Source: Leucobacter triazinivorans (GTDB taxonomy: Bacteria; Actinomycetota; Actinomycetes; Actinomycetales; Microbacteriaceae). Taken from it: DNA of 64,000 bases. Within the stretch, counting starts at the first letter, position 1; every line of letters begins with the position of its first letter. The position numbers and the translations under genes were made by a program. The notes below the pieces were generated by a model. That model was not told the origin of the DNA. It worked only from the letters and a program-made list of their open reading frames with translations, and did not search any database. The stretch is from positions 1,302,001 to 1,366,000 of the forward strand of contig NZ_CP035806.1 of the NCBI RefSeq assembly GCF_004208635.1, written 5' to 3'. Shown here in pieces: positions 8,766 through 17,693 of this stretch.

Positions 8766-9389
8766 GTGCACCCGCGCTGCGTTCTCGAACGGTGTGAACC
8801 ACGACCTGTCCCGGCCCATAAGCCGCTGACGGTACGCCCACGCCAACAAATCCGGCAGCCCCAGCAGAGGCTCCGCAGACGGGCGAGCATGATGCTCCGT
8901 TACGTCACGAGGCAGCCGGCCCGCACGCCGCAGATCGCCGAACGTGAACCGGTCACGCCGGTTGTACTCCGCCTCACGGTGCTGGTCGAACACGAACAAG
9001 CCCACGCCATCCTCAGCATGCAGCAGCGGGGCTATGTGCTCGATGCAGCGACGCCGCGCAGCATGCCCAAGCGAATCACCCGGCGCGATCGGTGCGGACA
9101 CCACGAGATCCAGACCGTCGTTCTCCCTTGCGGCGAGCGCGATCCCACCTCGCAGCGTCACCACCTCACGACTATGGAACATCGGGGCAGCATGCATCGG
9201 CTCGCCGTCGTAGTGCGCAGTGAGAGCCTCACGAGTCTCCACGAGCCTGTCGCGCGACACAACGGCGGTAGCGAGCACGTAGAACGTCCGGTCACCCTCG
9301 ACCTCGTAAGACTCGTCCAGGAACGCCACAGGGGCGCTGGTGGCGCGGTAGAGGCGCTGTAGCTCCGGGCCCATTCTTCTCCTGAACAT
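8691..9389 (-). CDS. DUF3800-like protein with IS-derived C-terminal tail
   Basis: ATG 9389 opens a 232-residue frame. The N-terminal APVAFLDESYEVEGDRTFYV carries the hallmark acidic FLDES strand of DUF3800-like RNase H-fold proteins; later HAEDGVGLFVFDQHREAEYN and LGLPDLLAWAYRQRL fit the same fold. DUF3800 proteins are common in defence islands, but their activity is mostly undefined. Residues 1-211 are native, up to ARVHELG. The last 21 residues come from the inverted repeat of the IS1249 element. Removing the element restores ARVHELG followed by TGA at 7455-7457, so the native protein lost nothing and gained a tail. Probably still functional. Confidence 0.6.
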   Translation of the reverse strand: MFRRRMGPELQRLYRATSAPVAFLDESYEVEGDRTFYVLATAVVSRDRLVETREALTAHYDGEPMHAAPMFHSREVVTLRGGIALAARENDGLDLVVSAPIAPGDSLGHAARRRCIEHIAPLLHAEDGVGLFVFDQHREAEYNRRDRFTFGDLRRAGRLPRDVTEHHARPSAEPLLGLPDLLAWAYRQRLMGRDRSWFTPFENAARVHELGAIGQKEWMVLGVSGVARGTGA

Positions 9390-9394
9390 AGTGC

Positions 9395-9430
9395 GACCCC
9401 CAGGACGCTCTAGGCGATTTCCTGGGGGTC
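9395..9430. terminator. Strong hairpin between the DUF3800-like gene and IS256 copy 2
   Basis: A perfect 11-bp inverted repeat (GACCCCCAGGA / TCCTGGGGGTC) with a 14-base loop lies just upstream of the DUF3800-like gene. It may end transcription from the right, or be left over from a lost gene. The remainder of 9431-9570 holds no supported gene. Confidence 0.4.
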
Positions 9431-9570
9431 ATGGCTCCTCACCGGCGGGGCCTTACGGCCTGGCGGGCTACCCGAGCTGCACCAACAGCATAACACCGCT
9501 GAGAGTCAGAGGGAACCGTTGGGAGTCTGAGGATGACGAGCCCGCAGCGCCCGCCGCAAAGCCTCGCCTG

Positions 9571-9627
9571 TCATAGGTGACATGTACGTGACCATAGGTG
9601 CCGTGTATGAGAATGCATCACCTATGA
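9571..9627. repeat. 10-bp inverted repeat abutting IS256 copy 2
   Basis: TCATAGGTGA at 9571-9580 is repeated inverted as TCACCTATGA at 9618-9627, one base before the IS256 end. A third partial copy (CATAGGTG) lies at 9593-9600. It could be an operator cluster or the end of an older element cut by the IS256 insertion. Confidence 0.35.
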
Positions 9628-9629
9628 TG

Positions 9630-11043
9630 GTCAAGTCCCGGGTAGTGGTGTAACGGTTGGTCCTTCGTGGTGATGGAGTCAGGCGCTGAGCTCGAGAACG
9701 GTGTCGATCACCTCCTCGACGTCGTTGTCAGTGACGAGGGTGAGGCGGCTCTTCGCGAGAACGTCGAGGCCGAGGTAGCGGCGTCCTTCGGCCCATTCAT
9801 CGGTCTGCTCGGCCAGGACCGCGCCGACGAGGCGGATAATCGCTTCCCGGTTCGGGAAGATGCCGACGGAGTCGGTGCGGCGACGGATTTCCCGATTGAG
9901 ACGCTCGTTGGGGTTGTTGGACCAGATCTGCTGCCACAGACCTTCCGGGAACTGCGCGAAGGCGAGAATATCGGCGCGGGCCGCGTCGAGGTGCTCGTGA
10001 GCGTCGGGCAGTTTCCCGTCGACGTAGTCCAGGAGTCGGTCGAACTGAGCGTGGACCGCGGCGGCGTCGGGCTGGTCGTAGACGGAGTGCAGCATCGCCT
10101 TCACCGCCGACCACATGGCCTTCGGTGTCACACTCATCAGGTTCGCCGCGTAGTGCGTGCGACAGCGCTGCCAAACAGCACCGGGCAGGTTCGCTGCGAT
10201 TGCTTCGACGAGGCCTGAGTGGGCGTCGCTGGTGACGAGGCGGACGCCTCCGAGACCGCGGGCGACGAAGTCGGCGAAGAACGAGTTCCAGGCCGCCCCT
10301 GTCTCGCTGGTGGCCACGCGCAGGCCGAGCACCTCGCGGCGCCCGTCGCCGTTGACGCCGGTCGCGACCAGCACCACTGCGCCTATGACGCGTCCGCCCT
10401 CGCGAACTTTCATGGTGAGCGCGTCGGCGGCAACGAAGGTAAACGGACCGGCGTCATCGAGCGGACGGTGTCGAAACTGCTCGACGTGTTCATCGAGCTC
10501 CGCCACCATCCGGGACACCTGCGACTTCGACAGCGAGTGAATCCCGAGGGTCTTGACGAGCTTGTCCATCCGGCGTGTGGACACGCCGGCGAGGTAGCAG
10601 TCCGCGACGACGGTAATCAGCGCGGTCTCGGCGCGTTTGCGGCGCTCGAGCAGCCATTCGGAGAAGTAGGTTCCCTGACGAAGCTTCGGGATCGCGACAT
10701 CGATCGTGCCGACCCGGGTGTCGAGGTCGCGGTGTCGGTAGCCGTTGCGCTGCGTGATCCGGTCGGATGAGGGCTTGCCCCATTCAGCGCCGACCACCGC
10801 GTCCGCGTCCGCGGACAAGAGCGCGTTGATCATGGTCTGCAACAGACTACGCATCAGATCCGGGGACGCGTCGATGAGAGCTTCGCTGAACAGGCCGGCA
10901 GGGTCGACAATAGTAGGAGCGGTCATCGTGTTGATGCCTTTCGAGTGGGTTGTAGGAGATTCCTCGAAGGACCACACGGTGACCGCGCCCATGTTCCACG
11001 ACGTGCTGGCCACCGTGCGCTACACCACTCTATGGGGCATTAC
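9630..11043 (-). mobile_element. IS256-family insertion sequence, copy 2
   Basis: Same sequence and orientation as the copy at 2260-3673. The pair encloses about 6 kb of A/T-richer genes, the layout of a composite transposon. Neither the individual copies nor the outer flanks show matching target duplications. Confidence 0.88.
9679..10926 (-). CDS. IS256-family transposase (copy 2)
   Basis: 415 residues from ATG 10926, identical in protein sequence to the copy at 2309-3556, including the catalytic VAADALTMK and LVTSDAHSG motifs and the late [10 protein letters not shown] helix. Two perfect copies in one orientation mean recent duplication or gene conversion, and give a substrate for homologous deletion of the 6 kb between them. 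Confidence 0.95.
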   Translation of the reverse strand: MTAPTIVDPAGLFSEALIDASPDLMRSLLQTMINALLSADADAVVGAEWGKPSSDRITQRNGYRHRDLDTRVGTIDVAIPKLRQGTYFSEWLLERRKRAETALITVVADCYLAGVSTRRMDKLVKTLGIHSLSKSQVSRMVAELDEHVEQFRHRPLDDAGPFTFVAADALTMKVREGGRVIGAVVLVATGVNGDGRREVLGLRVATSETGAAWNSFFADFVARGLGGVRLVTSDAHSGLVEAIAANLPGAVWQRCRTHYAANLMSVTPKAMWSAVKAMLHSVYDQPDAAAVHAQFDRLLDYVDGKLPDAHEHLDAARADILAFAQFPEGLWQQIWSNNPNERLNREIRRRTDSVGIFPNREAIIRLVGAVLAEQTDEWAEGRRYLGLDVLAKSRLTLVTDNDVEEVIDTVLELSA

Positions 11044-11044
11044 T

Positions 11045-11400
11045 GAGTATGAACCGTCGGGATTGAGTCGAATTTGGATGCGGCCGATGCCGCCTGCGGG
11101 GATAGTCACGGGTTTCCATCTTGCACCCAAGCGCCATGCCAAAACCGTACTGAAAGGGGTACGGAGTAGACGCGCATCGACACGTTTCGTGAGCGTTGGC
11201 GTGATTCCAGACCCACCTCTGATTGAGGCTAGTTTGCATTAAAGGTGAACCACTACTTGAGAGCGCCCCGATCGTCATCAGCGAAGACGGTGCCGAACAA
11301 GCCCGAATCGCAGCCGGGATTGCAGCGCTCACAATGAACGCACTTCGACCAATTTCACCGGCTGCAGTCGATCGTGAACTAGCTTTCTGGCTGTATCGCC
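11045..11400. other. Intergenic remnant DNA with no supported gene
   Basis: Between IS256 copy 2 and the toxin gene there are short open stretches on both strands, but none has a start with a ribosome-binding site or a recognisable product. A minus-strand stretch ending at the element border could be the residue of a truncated gene. I see nothing else. Confidence 0.4.
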
Positions 11401-13248
11401 GTGATCGTGCCGCCATCCGGGGAACGGTCAGTTGCGGTACAGGGTAGATTCAGACTCACCTTAAGATTCGCTGTCCTCAATATAAGCTTCCTCATCACCG
11501 AGAGCTCAGAAGACAGCCCCGAGAAAGTCACGTCCTTGAAGCAAAGCACGTCCGAAGAGCACCCCGAGAAAGATCTCGAACCTCAGCTTCGGCCAACAGT
11601 TCTTGCGCGGCTCGGACGCGTGAAGCGCTCGCACTGTGTCTTCCTCCTGGTCGGGATCCTTGTCGTTGCGGTGATTGTCGGGATTGGTGTCGTTCCACGG
11701 CCCCTTCCATCGGGATCCGAGTCCGAAGCTCTTGATCGGATCTTGGATTCAGACAATGATGGCCTGCCCGACTTGCTCGAGGTCGACGGTTGGACGACAA
11801 GCGACGGCAGCCTGTACGTCACCGACCCGAAGAATGCGGATACCGATGGTGACGGTTTGTCTGACGCTGAAGAAGCCGGAGAGCTTCTTTCCTCGCAGCA
11901 GGAGAAAGCGGTGTACGCAGGGGCTTCTGATCCGACGAGAGTTGATTCCGACGAAGACGGACTCAGTGACTATGTCGAGGTACGCGGGTGGTCGACCAGT
12001 CGTGAAGAGACGTTTTTCACCGATCCCATGAACTCGGACAGCGATGGGGACGCACTATTCGACGGTGACGAGGCGGGAAGTCTCGTCGAAGGGTCCGAGG
12101 ATCTCTACGTCGGGTTCTCAAACCCGGAGTTGATCGATACCGATGAAGATGGCCTGTCCGATGCTGCAGAAGCCGATAACAGTACAGATCCTTATGCTGC
12201 TGATACTGATGGCGACGGGCTTGACGACTATCAGGAAGTCACGCTTGTTGGTTCCGATCCGAACGTTGCTGATACTGACGGCGACGGCCACAGTGACGGG
12301 TACGAGGAAGAGAACAGGGAAGCTCAGGGCCTTGATCCGCTATTTGAAGATGTCGAAATCTCCGCTTGGGACTATGCGGGCGACTTCGCCAAGGGTGCAC
12401 TCGCCGGTGACGCCTGGCGGGCAGATTCAGTCGCCTGGCTCGCAGGCAACTTGGTCAGTAGCGGATCGAGTTTCATCCCCGGAATTGGCTGGGTCATCGG
12501 AGGAGTTGCTGACGCGCGAGACACGATTGCCTCAGCCATTCAGTCTGACTGGGTCGGGGCAGGGTTCAGCGCGGTCGGTCTGATCCCCACTGTGGGAGAT
12601 GCGGCTGCGATTCCCCGTAAGGCTGCGGCCTTCGTCACGCGGCATCCTGAGCTTGCGGAGTCGGTGGGTGCGCTCATCGTCGCGCTCAACAAAGTGCCTG
12701 AATCGATCAGAATCGATGCGTCACGACAGCTATGGAAGGAATGGGATCCGCTGCTTGACGCCGGCGCAAACGAAAAGGCTCTCCTGCAACTACAGAAGAG
12801 CGGGCGGATCAATCTCGACAGCATTGGTGCTGCTCTGAAGCGGGAGGGGCATAGCGTCGGGCCGTCCTCTCGTTTCATGGCGAACGGTCCTGCTGGCGAG
12901 GCGAGTCTAGAACGGATGTTGAGCGCTCACGGCGAGATCGTTGAAACCCAGGTGCGCGCATCGACCGTTGACTGTGTCGAGGTGTGTAATGCGAACGCCC
13001 GTATTTTCGATGCGGTTGTTGATGATGTCGCTCATGAGTCGAAGGTCGGTTTCAACTCGCTCACTTCGTCGGTGCGCGCGCAGATCAACTCCGACGCGTA
13101 CCTGGTGGAGACCGGAGTGATCTATAGTGCGCACTGGCACTTCTATCCCAGCGCGCACACCAGCCAATTGGGTGCAAGCAAACCGGTTCTTGATCTTCTC
13201 GAGGAGAAAGGGATCAGTTTCACGATTCACGTCCCAACCACGAGATAA
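11401..13248 (+). CDS. Membrane-anchored calcium-repeat polymorphic toxin with C-terminal nuclease domain
   Basis: The frame opens at GTG 11401; no ATG is available and TTG 11536 is an equally plausible start, so the N-terminus is uncertain. From the first start: a membrane segment near residues 80-100 (VFLLVGILVVAVIVGIGVV); about seven thrombospondin type-3-like Asp-rich repeats (DSDNDGLPDLLE, DTDGDGLSDAEE and so on, residues 115-305), close in style to the calcium region of anthrax protective antigen; a glycine/alanine pre-toxin domain (FIPGIGWVIGGVADARD, FSAVGLIPTVGDAAA); and a C-terminal domain of about 110 residues with RIFDAVVDDVAHESKVG, a D...ExK pattern of a PD-(D/E)xK nuclease. The likely role is contact or secreted DNA/RNA attack on competitors. 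No immunity gene is obvious; the next gene is convergent. Confidence 0.78.
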   Translation: MIVPPSGERSVAVQGRFRLTLRFAVLNISFLITESSEDSPEKVTSLKQSTSEEHPEKDLEPQLRPTVLARLGRVKRSHCVFLLVGILVVAVIVGIGVVPRPLPSGSESEALDRILDSDNDGLPDLLEVDGWTTSDGSLYVTDPKNADTDGDGLSDAEEAGELLSSQQEKAVYAGASDPTRVDSDEDGLSDYVEVRGWSTSREETFFTDPMNSDSDGDALFDGDEAGSLVEGSEDLYVGFSNPELIDTDEDGLSDAAEADNSTDPYAADTDGDGLDDYQEVTLVGSDPNVADTDGDGHSDGYEEENREAQGLDPLFEDVEISAWDYAGDFAKGALAGDAWRADSVAWLAGNLVSSGSSFIPGIGWVIGGVADARDTIASAIQSDWVGAGFSAVGLIPTVGDAAAIPRKAAAFVTRHPELAESVGALIVALNKVPESIRIDASRQLWKEWDPLLDAGANEKALLQLQKSGRINLDSIGAALKREGHSVGPSSRFMANGPAGEASLERMLSAHGEIVETQVRASTVDCVEVCNANARIFDAVVDDVAHESKVGFNSLTSSVRAQINSDAYLVETGVIYSAHWHFYPSAHTSQLGASKPVLDLLEEKGISFTIHVPTTR

Positions 13249-13316
13249 GACGCCCCTCACCCCGGAGAGACAGGCAGCCGTTCGAAACGCTACGTGGGCA
13301 GTTATTGGCTGTTGGC

Positions 13317-14996
13317 CTACACTCCGAGGAATCTGTTGAGGCGCTCGGCAATCGCGCCGCGCCGCTGCTTCACGAAAGCCTCGAAGTTCGTTGCGTCGTC
13401 TTTGCCCTCGTCGAAGTCGATCAGTTGCGCGTCCAGATCGGTCGCAGCGAAATCTCTCCTGTACACAGAGGGCGCATGATCGCGGATCTTCTTATTCGTG
13501 GTCGCTCCGATAAACGCAAGGTTCGCGAAGTCGTCGATTTCGCTCCGTCCGAGATCTGGGCGAGCGGTCTTCATGAACGCTTTCGGGAAGATGTGGTGGT
13601 ATTCGATCCGGTCGCTCTTGCCCTGATGCTTCGCACTGATCGCGAGCTGTGTTGCCCAGTCTCTCGCGCCGTCCTGTTTGAACGCGAGGAACAGTGTTTT
13701 GAATGCGCCTGAGCGGCTACTGCGGCCCACCAGCTCCTCGACCGTGAAGTCGACACGACCGACCTGATTGACCAGTCGCTGGAGAAGGTCGTTGACGCTG
13801 CCGCCTCGCCGCAGCTCTGAAATGTCCTGGTCGAGAATCGTCTCTGATGAACCGCGCGAGTAGCGACCCTTCGCGTTCGCGATCAGGAACCAGCGCTTAA
13901 ACGCATCAGACTCAACCCCGCCGATCTGGTAGTCACGTTTGTCAGCCCAGTACGCAGTTGTCACCAGCAGGAACGGTGAAGAGAGCAGGGTAGGGCTATC
14001 AATGCCGAGGTTTGATGCGCAGAAGTTGAGAGCGAAATCGAACGCTTTCTGTGCACGCTTCCACCCAACTTCTAGCTGGGGCAGGGAGATCGAGTTCACG
14101 GTCTGGAACTTCGACTGCCCGGTCACGATTGCGACGAGCGTGCGGAGGAAGATACTCAGGTCGAGGTTGAAGCCGCGTTGGTCGACCTCATCTTGGTAGC
14201 TCCTGAATAGCTCGAGGGAGCCACGCCATTTCGCGGTGATCTGCGCCAGGGCGAGGTCGGAGCTGCGGAGTTTCGCACCGAGCGAGTTCACGCGCACGAA
14301 GATCTCGGTGACTTCTTCATACGACTTGGTGCGTTCGAGAACGTCCATGCGGTACTCGTAGTCCGCAATCGCGCGCACCGCTTTGAGACGGCTCGTGTAA
14401 CGCTCATAGTTCGGATCATCAAACCCGGTCACGCCCGCACTGCGCAGGATCTCGGCGTCGCTCTTGCTGAACACGTCGGAGACGCGCACCCAGTTCGAGC
14501 GGGCCTCGAGCTGCCGACTCGACACCACAAACGTCAACCGATTCCAGCGCTCCTGAATATCGCGCTCGGTTTGATCAGCAACATCTTCCGGGGCGTCGTC
14601 ATCGCTCGCTTCATGCACTTCGGTGATGAACGACAGCTCGTCTGGATGATCGAGATTAAAGAGAATCTCAACCGGCCTGGACCGGCCCCGCACCGACACC
14701 GGCTTCCCACGCAGTACCGCCGAGAGGGAGGTGAGGCGCTGCTGCCCGTCGAGGAGCAAGAGCGGTCGCACCGGGGAAGCTTCCGACGCAGCAACGGCGA
14801 AGTCCCGAGTCGCGATCGGCTCGTCAGACTCCCACGCCAGAATCACCCCTGACGGGTATCCGCGATAGAGGGAATCGAGCAGGTCACGCACCCGAGTCGC
14901 CCGCCACACATATTCGCGCTGCATCTCTGGCAACCGCAGCTCCCCGCGTTCGACCTTGCCAACAAGGTCGCTCACTTTGTAGTCAGCCTTCGCCAT
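13317..14996 (-). CDS. GmrSD-like DUF262/DUF1524 HNH endonuclease
   Basis: ATG 14996 gives 559 residues. The N-terminal DUF262 half has LPEMQREYVWRATRVRDLLD and the diagnostic LLLLDGQQRLTSL motif used for NTP binding/hydrolysis. The C-terminal DUF1524 half has the HNH nuclease signature RIEYHHIFPKAFM followed by NLAFIGATTNKKI. This is the fused form of the GmrS/GmrD type IV restriction architecture, which in T4-phage work cleaves sugar-modified cytosine DNA. By family it is a defence nuclease; modification specificity cannot be read. It stands alone, convergent with the toxin gene. Confidence 0.85.
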   Translation of the reverse strand: MAKADYKVSDLVGKVERGELRLPEMQREYVWRATRVRDLLDSLYRGYPSGVILAWESDEPIATRDFAVAASEASPVRPLLLLDGQQRLTSLSAVLRGKPVSVRGRSRPVEILFNLDHPDELSFITEVHEASDDDAPEDVADQTERDIQERWNRLTFVVSSRQLEARSNWVRVSDVFSKSDAEILRSAGVTGFDDPNYERYTSRLKAVRAIADYEYRMDVLERTKSYEEVTEIFVRVNSLGAKLRSSDLALAQITAKWRGSLELFRSYQDEVDQRGFNLDLSIFLRTLVAIVTGQSKFQTVNSISLPQLEVGWKRAQKAFDFALNFCASNLGIDSPTLLSSPFLLVTTAYWADKRDYQIGGVESDAFKRWFLIANAKGRYSRGSSETILDQDISELRRGGSVNDLLQRLVNQVGRVDFTVEELVGRSSRSGAFKTLFLAFKQDGARDWATQLAISAKHQGKSDRIEYHHIFPKAFMKTARPDLGRSEIDDFANLAFIGATTNKKIRDHAPSVYRRDFAATDLDAQLIDFDEGKDDATNFEAFVKQRRGAIAERLNRFLGV

Positions 14997-15124
14997 GCGC
15001 TCCTACTCTCCGCGCCGCGTGACGAAGCGGCAATCTGCCTCTCAGGCTATCGCGGAAGGAATCAGCCCCAAAAGATCGAATCCTCACCGCTCCCGATGTA
15101 CTCCTGCATCGGCTACTGCACCAT

Positions 15125-15772
15125 CTACGAGATGATCTGCCAGAGGGCACTTCCAACGAGAAAGAACAGCACCGGAGCAATGTAATACGTGGCAAAGACC
15201 GCCCACCACGGGGCAAGGGCGAGGCGACGCAGCTGACGCCGCACCAACGGACGGTTCAGCTCCGACAAGTATCGGACCCCGCGCACGCTCGCCAGGAAAC
15301 GTTCCGCTGCGAGAAGCCGACCATGCTTTCGAACACGCATCAGATCGACAGCGATCCCCAGCCAGTAAATGTAGGCGATGAACGGCGCCAGAGAGAGAAA
15401 CAGTTGCCAGAGTTGCCCTGTGATCTGGTTGACGTCTAACGAGAGTTTCTGCGCTTGGAGGGAAACGTCGAGCGTGATGATCCAGGTGACGATCATTCCG
15501 CCAAAGAACGCGGCTAAGCCGACGAGAGACCTGCTCACACCCACGAAGTGCTTGCCGAGTATCGAGATCTCAGCGATAGGCCGCAGCGGAGAGATCTGCG
15601 TCGCAATCATTACGCCGAAAACGGTGGCAAGCAACAAAACAACAGCAGCAAGAACAATGACCACCTGGATCATGCCTCCCCGCGCGGGGATTAGCGCCGG
15701 GAACATGAGCGCGATGCCCATCAAGGCGAGCAGAATGAAGAAAAGGACAACCCAGGACGGTACGGATCGCAA
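15125..15772 (-). CDS. Multi-pass membrane protein of unknown function
   Basis: ATG 15772 gives 215 residues with about five hydrophobic segments: WVVLFFILLALMGIALMF, MIQVVIVLAAVVLLLATVFG, LVGLAAFFGGMIVTWIITL, LFLSLAPFIAYIYWLGIAV and a C-terminal WAVFATYYIAPVLFFLVG. A basic cytoplasmic loop (ELNRPLVRRQLRRLALAP) precedes the last. No family is recognised. It lies 128 bases upstream of the GmrSD-like gene on the same strand, so it might be an accessory membrane partner, but spacing makes co-transcription only possible. Confidence 0.6.
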   Translation of the reverse strand: MRSVPSWVVLFFILLALMGIALMFPALIPARGGMIQVVIVLAAVVLLLATVFGVMIATQISPLRPIAEISILGKHFVGVSRSLVGLAAFFGGMIVTWIITLDVSLQAQKLSLDVNQITGQLWQLFLSLAPFIAYIYWLGIAVDLMRVRKHGRLLAAERFLASVRGVRYLSELNRPLVRRQLRRLALAPWWAVFATYYIAPVLFFLVGSALWQIIS

Positions 15773-16078
15773 GAACTTCCATATGGGTGCAAGCTTGGCT
15801 TACACCCATGACATTCAAATGCTCTCGCTCCTCCGGGATGACTTCACCCGCAGTACGAATTCTCTGCTGTCACGCTGAGTTCGAAAATCGCCATACGCCC
15901 GTTCTCTCAGTCAAGATGCGGAGGCTCGATCGACGATCCGCCGCCCAGCTCATACCCACCACCACTCCTCCCACGTTGTAAAAAGCGCAACGGGGTCGCC
16001 AATGCAAGTACGCCCCCGGCTCACCCCTGATGTAACACCCTGGCAAAGTCCCTTCTTTGGAGCTGAGCGTGGCTACGC
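15773..16078. other. Promoter-side gap with a dyad, no supported gene
   Basis: A 7-bp inverted repeat (ATGGGTG / CACCCAT) at 15783-15809 lies just upstream of the membrane protein start and could be its operator. The rest shows short stop-rich frames only. Confidence 0.35.
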
Positions 16079-16513
16079 GTGGCGCTCATGCTTGAAATTT
16101 CGTGTCGGAAGCGCATAAATACGCGCAGAAGTGACGAGCCGTCATTTCTCGTTCCGGCGAACGCATCGCCGACCGCACGAGAGGAACAACCATGGGTGGT
16201 TGGCTCACGGGCTCCGACGAACACGGCGGAAGCAACGGAGCGCTGCGGGAACAGGCGACAGCGGGTTGAACGGCTTGTCTCCGCGTGGAATCAAGTCGTT
16301 CGCGCGGATGCCGAGCCCGAAGGCGAGGCCGATGACCCGCTGATCGGCTCGTCGGCGGAACCAAAGAAACGACCTCGAACACAGCTCACCGACGAGGAAG
16401 TGGGCGCTATGCGAACAGCCCGCGCGCAGGGCGTGAGCGTGAACGCGCTGGCACGCCGGTTCGGGATTCACCGGGGCACGGTGTGGAAGAAGACACGGGG
16501 GCGAATCCGCTGA
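16079..16513 (+). CDS. Resolvase-type helix-turn-helix protein, probably a remnant
   Basis: The frame from 16079 (GTG; ATG at 16088) encodes 144 residues. Only the C-terminal third is recognisable: KKRPRTQLTDEEVGAMRTAR, then GVSVNALARRFGIHRGTVWK, the HTH_7 helix-turn-helix that ends serine resolvases. The catalytic resolvase domain with its serine is absent and the first half is poorly structured. It is either the tail of a decayed recombinase or a small stand-alone DNA-binding protein. The start is not certain. Confidence 0.4.
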   Translation: MALMLEISCRKRINTRRSDEPSFLVPANASPTAREEQPWVVGSRAPTNTAEATERCGNRRQRVERLVSAWNQVVRADAEPEGEADDPLIGSSAEPKKRPRTQLTDEEVGAMRTARAQGVSVNALARRFGIHRGTVWKKTRGRIR

Positions 16514-16641
16514 AACTTGGGCGTTGCCGACGCCTCTACTACGGACAGCCTGCTCGATGCCTCGCCAGTGGTTCGAGAACCGGCCTCGTTGGTCAAGCGA
16601 ACGAGTTAGAAACTCATAGTGCCGTGTTGCACACCGCGCAT

Positions 16642-16986
16642 TCAGAGTTCGCAGAATGCCTGGTAGCTACTTCCCTTCCAAGGAATCGTCGCGTAAAAGT
16701 CCCGCTCCCAAGTGCCGTGAGCATGGGACCAGTTGCCGTCGTAAATGATCATTCCCCTCGATGGGTGATAGACCCGGAGCTCGAGCGGATATGTGTTGGG
16801 CCATTGGCCAACCATTGCCACGATCTCGCCCTCTCCAAGAATCCCGTCCGGCACGGAGCCCTGCCAGCGGCAGTCGTACCGTCCAGCAGGGAAGGCGTTG
16901 AAGTTTGATATGAGGAATACGGCGCCGATCACTGCGACGACCCAGACCCAAGGTCTGCGATACCAGGGCTTCGACTCCTGTGTCAC
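16642..16986 (-). CDS. Small single-pass membrane protein paired with the HEPN-like gene
   Basis: ATG 16986 overlaps the stop of the upstream gene by 4 bases (ATGA). The 114 residues start MTQESKPWYRRPWVWVVAVI, with one membrane segment (WVWVVAVIGAVFLISNFNAF) and an extracytoplasmic domain of about 80 residues holding two cysteines (YDCRWQ and the C-terminal QAFCEL) that could form a disulphide. The fold is unknown. Tight coupling to the gene at 16983-17693 suggests that the two proteins work together, for example as a membrane anchor or antitoxin. Confidence 0.6.
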   Translation of the reverse strand: MTQESKPWYRRPWVWVVAVIGAVFLISNFNAFPAGRYDCRWQGSVPDGILGEGEIVAMVGQWPNTYPLELRVYHPSRGMIIYDGNWSHAHGTWERDFYATIPWKGSSYQAFCEL

Positions 16987-17693
16987 GTTGACTCCTTCGA
17001 TGATTGCGACTCCCAGCCAACCGCCAGAAGGTACTTCTCAAAAACCTCGTGAATTATGATCCGCATCAGTTGTGCTAGTTGCTCAGCTGTGAGTTTGAAC
17101 TTCGCCGTGATCTCTTGCGCGCGCGGATCGACGTCGATGAAGACAATTTTCGAGGTGAAGGGGTCACTTTCGTCGATTTGGACCCCAAATCGAGCGTGCA
17201 CCACCGCATTCCGAATATGCCGTATGTAGTTGCCATCGCTCATGCAACTGACGTCCATGCCCAGCGTCGCGATCTTCGAGTTTGCCGCCGAGAGAAGCGG
17301 CTCCAACGCCGCCGTCTCTCGTGCAACCACCAACAGGCGACTCAAGTTGCCGATCATGTCGCCCCAGCCGGTGTAGAGAAGCAGTTCAGCGCTCTTGACC
17401 ACCGCAATACTCGTAAGCTCGATGGCCACGGCCTCGGCGTAGTCAGGTTGGTATACAGTCGAGAGCGCAGGCTCAACGATGGCCCCGCCATCGAACATCA
17501 CTTTCCCGTAGTGGCCACCGACACCGAAATCACGGAGCACCGAGACGACGACGTTGCCGATGAGATCTGCCTCTGCATGAAGTGGCATCTGTGGAGCTTC
17601 TAGTTCGACTTCCAGAAGTTGGCGGTTCTTCCCACCAGCATGATTGCCTGCTTGCCCCACAACGCCCCCGTCTACTCTTACGCGCGTTCTCAT
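16983..17693 (-). CDS. HEPN-like protein of unknown function
   Basis: I take ATG 17693; the frame stays open for 250 codons upstream but that part overlaps the tetR region in another frame and is not protein-like. The 236-residue product is mostly helical (YAEAVAIELTSIAVVKSAEL, LLSAANSKIATLGMDVSCMS) and contains DGNYIRHIRNAVVHARFGV, an R-x4-H motif in the setting typical of HEPN domains, which are often RNases in toxin/antitoxin and phage-abortive systems. Later FTSKIVFIDVDPRAQEITAK is a beta hairpin. HEPN assignment rests on this motif alone. It is the first gene of a two-gene unit with the small membrane protein. Confidence 0.55.
   Translation of the reverse strand: MRTRVRVDGGVVGQAGNHAGGKNRQLLEVELEAPQMPLHAEADLIGNVVVSVLRDFGVGGHYGKVMFDGGAIVEPALSTVYQPDYAEAVAIELTSIAVVKSAELLLYTGWGDMIGNLSRLLVVARETAALEPLLSAANSKIATLGMDVSCMSDGNYIRHIRNAVVHARFGVQIDESDPFTSKIVFIDVDPRAQEITAKFKLTAEQLAQLMRIIIHEVFEKYLLAVGWESQSSKEST

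Noticed and set aside
2260-11043. Target-site duplications for the IS256 pair
   Set aside because: All four flanks and the outer and swapped combinations were compared by eye; none shares a convincing 8-9 bp repeat.
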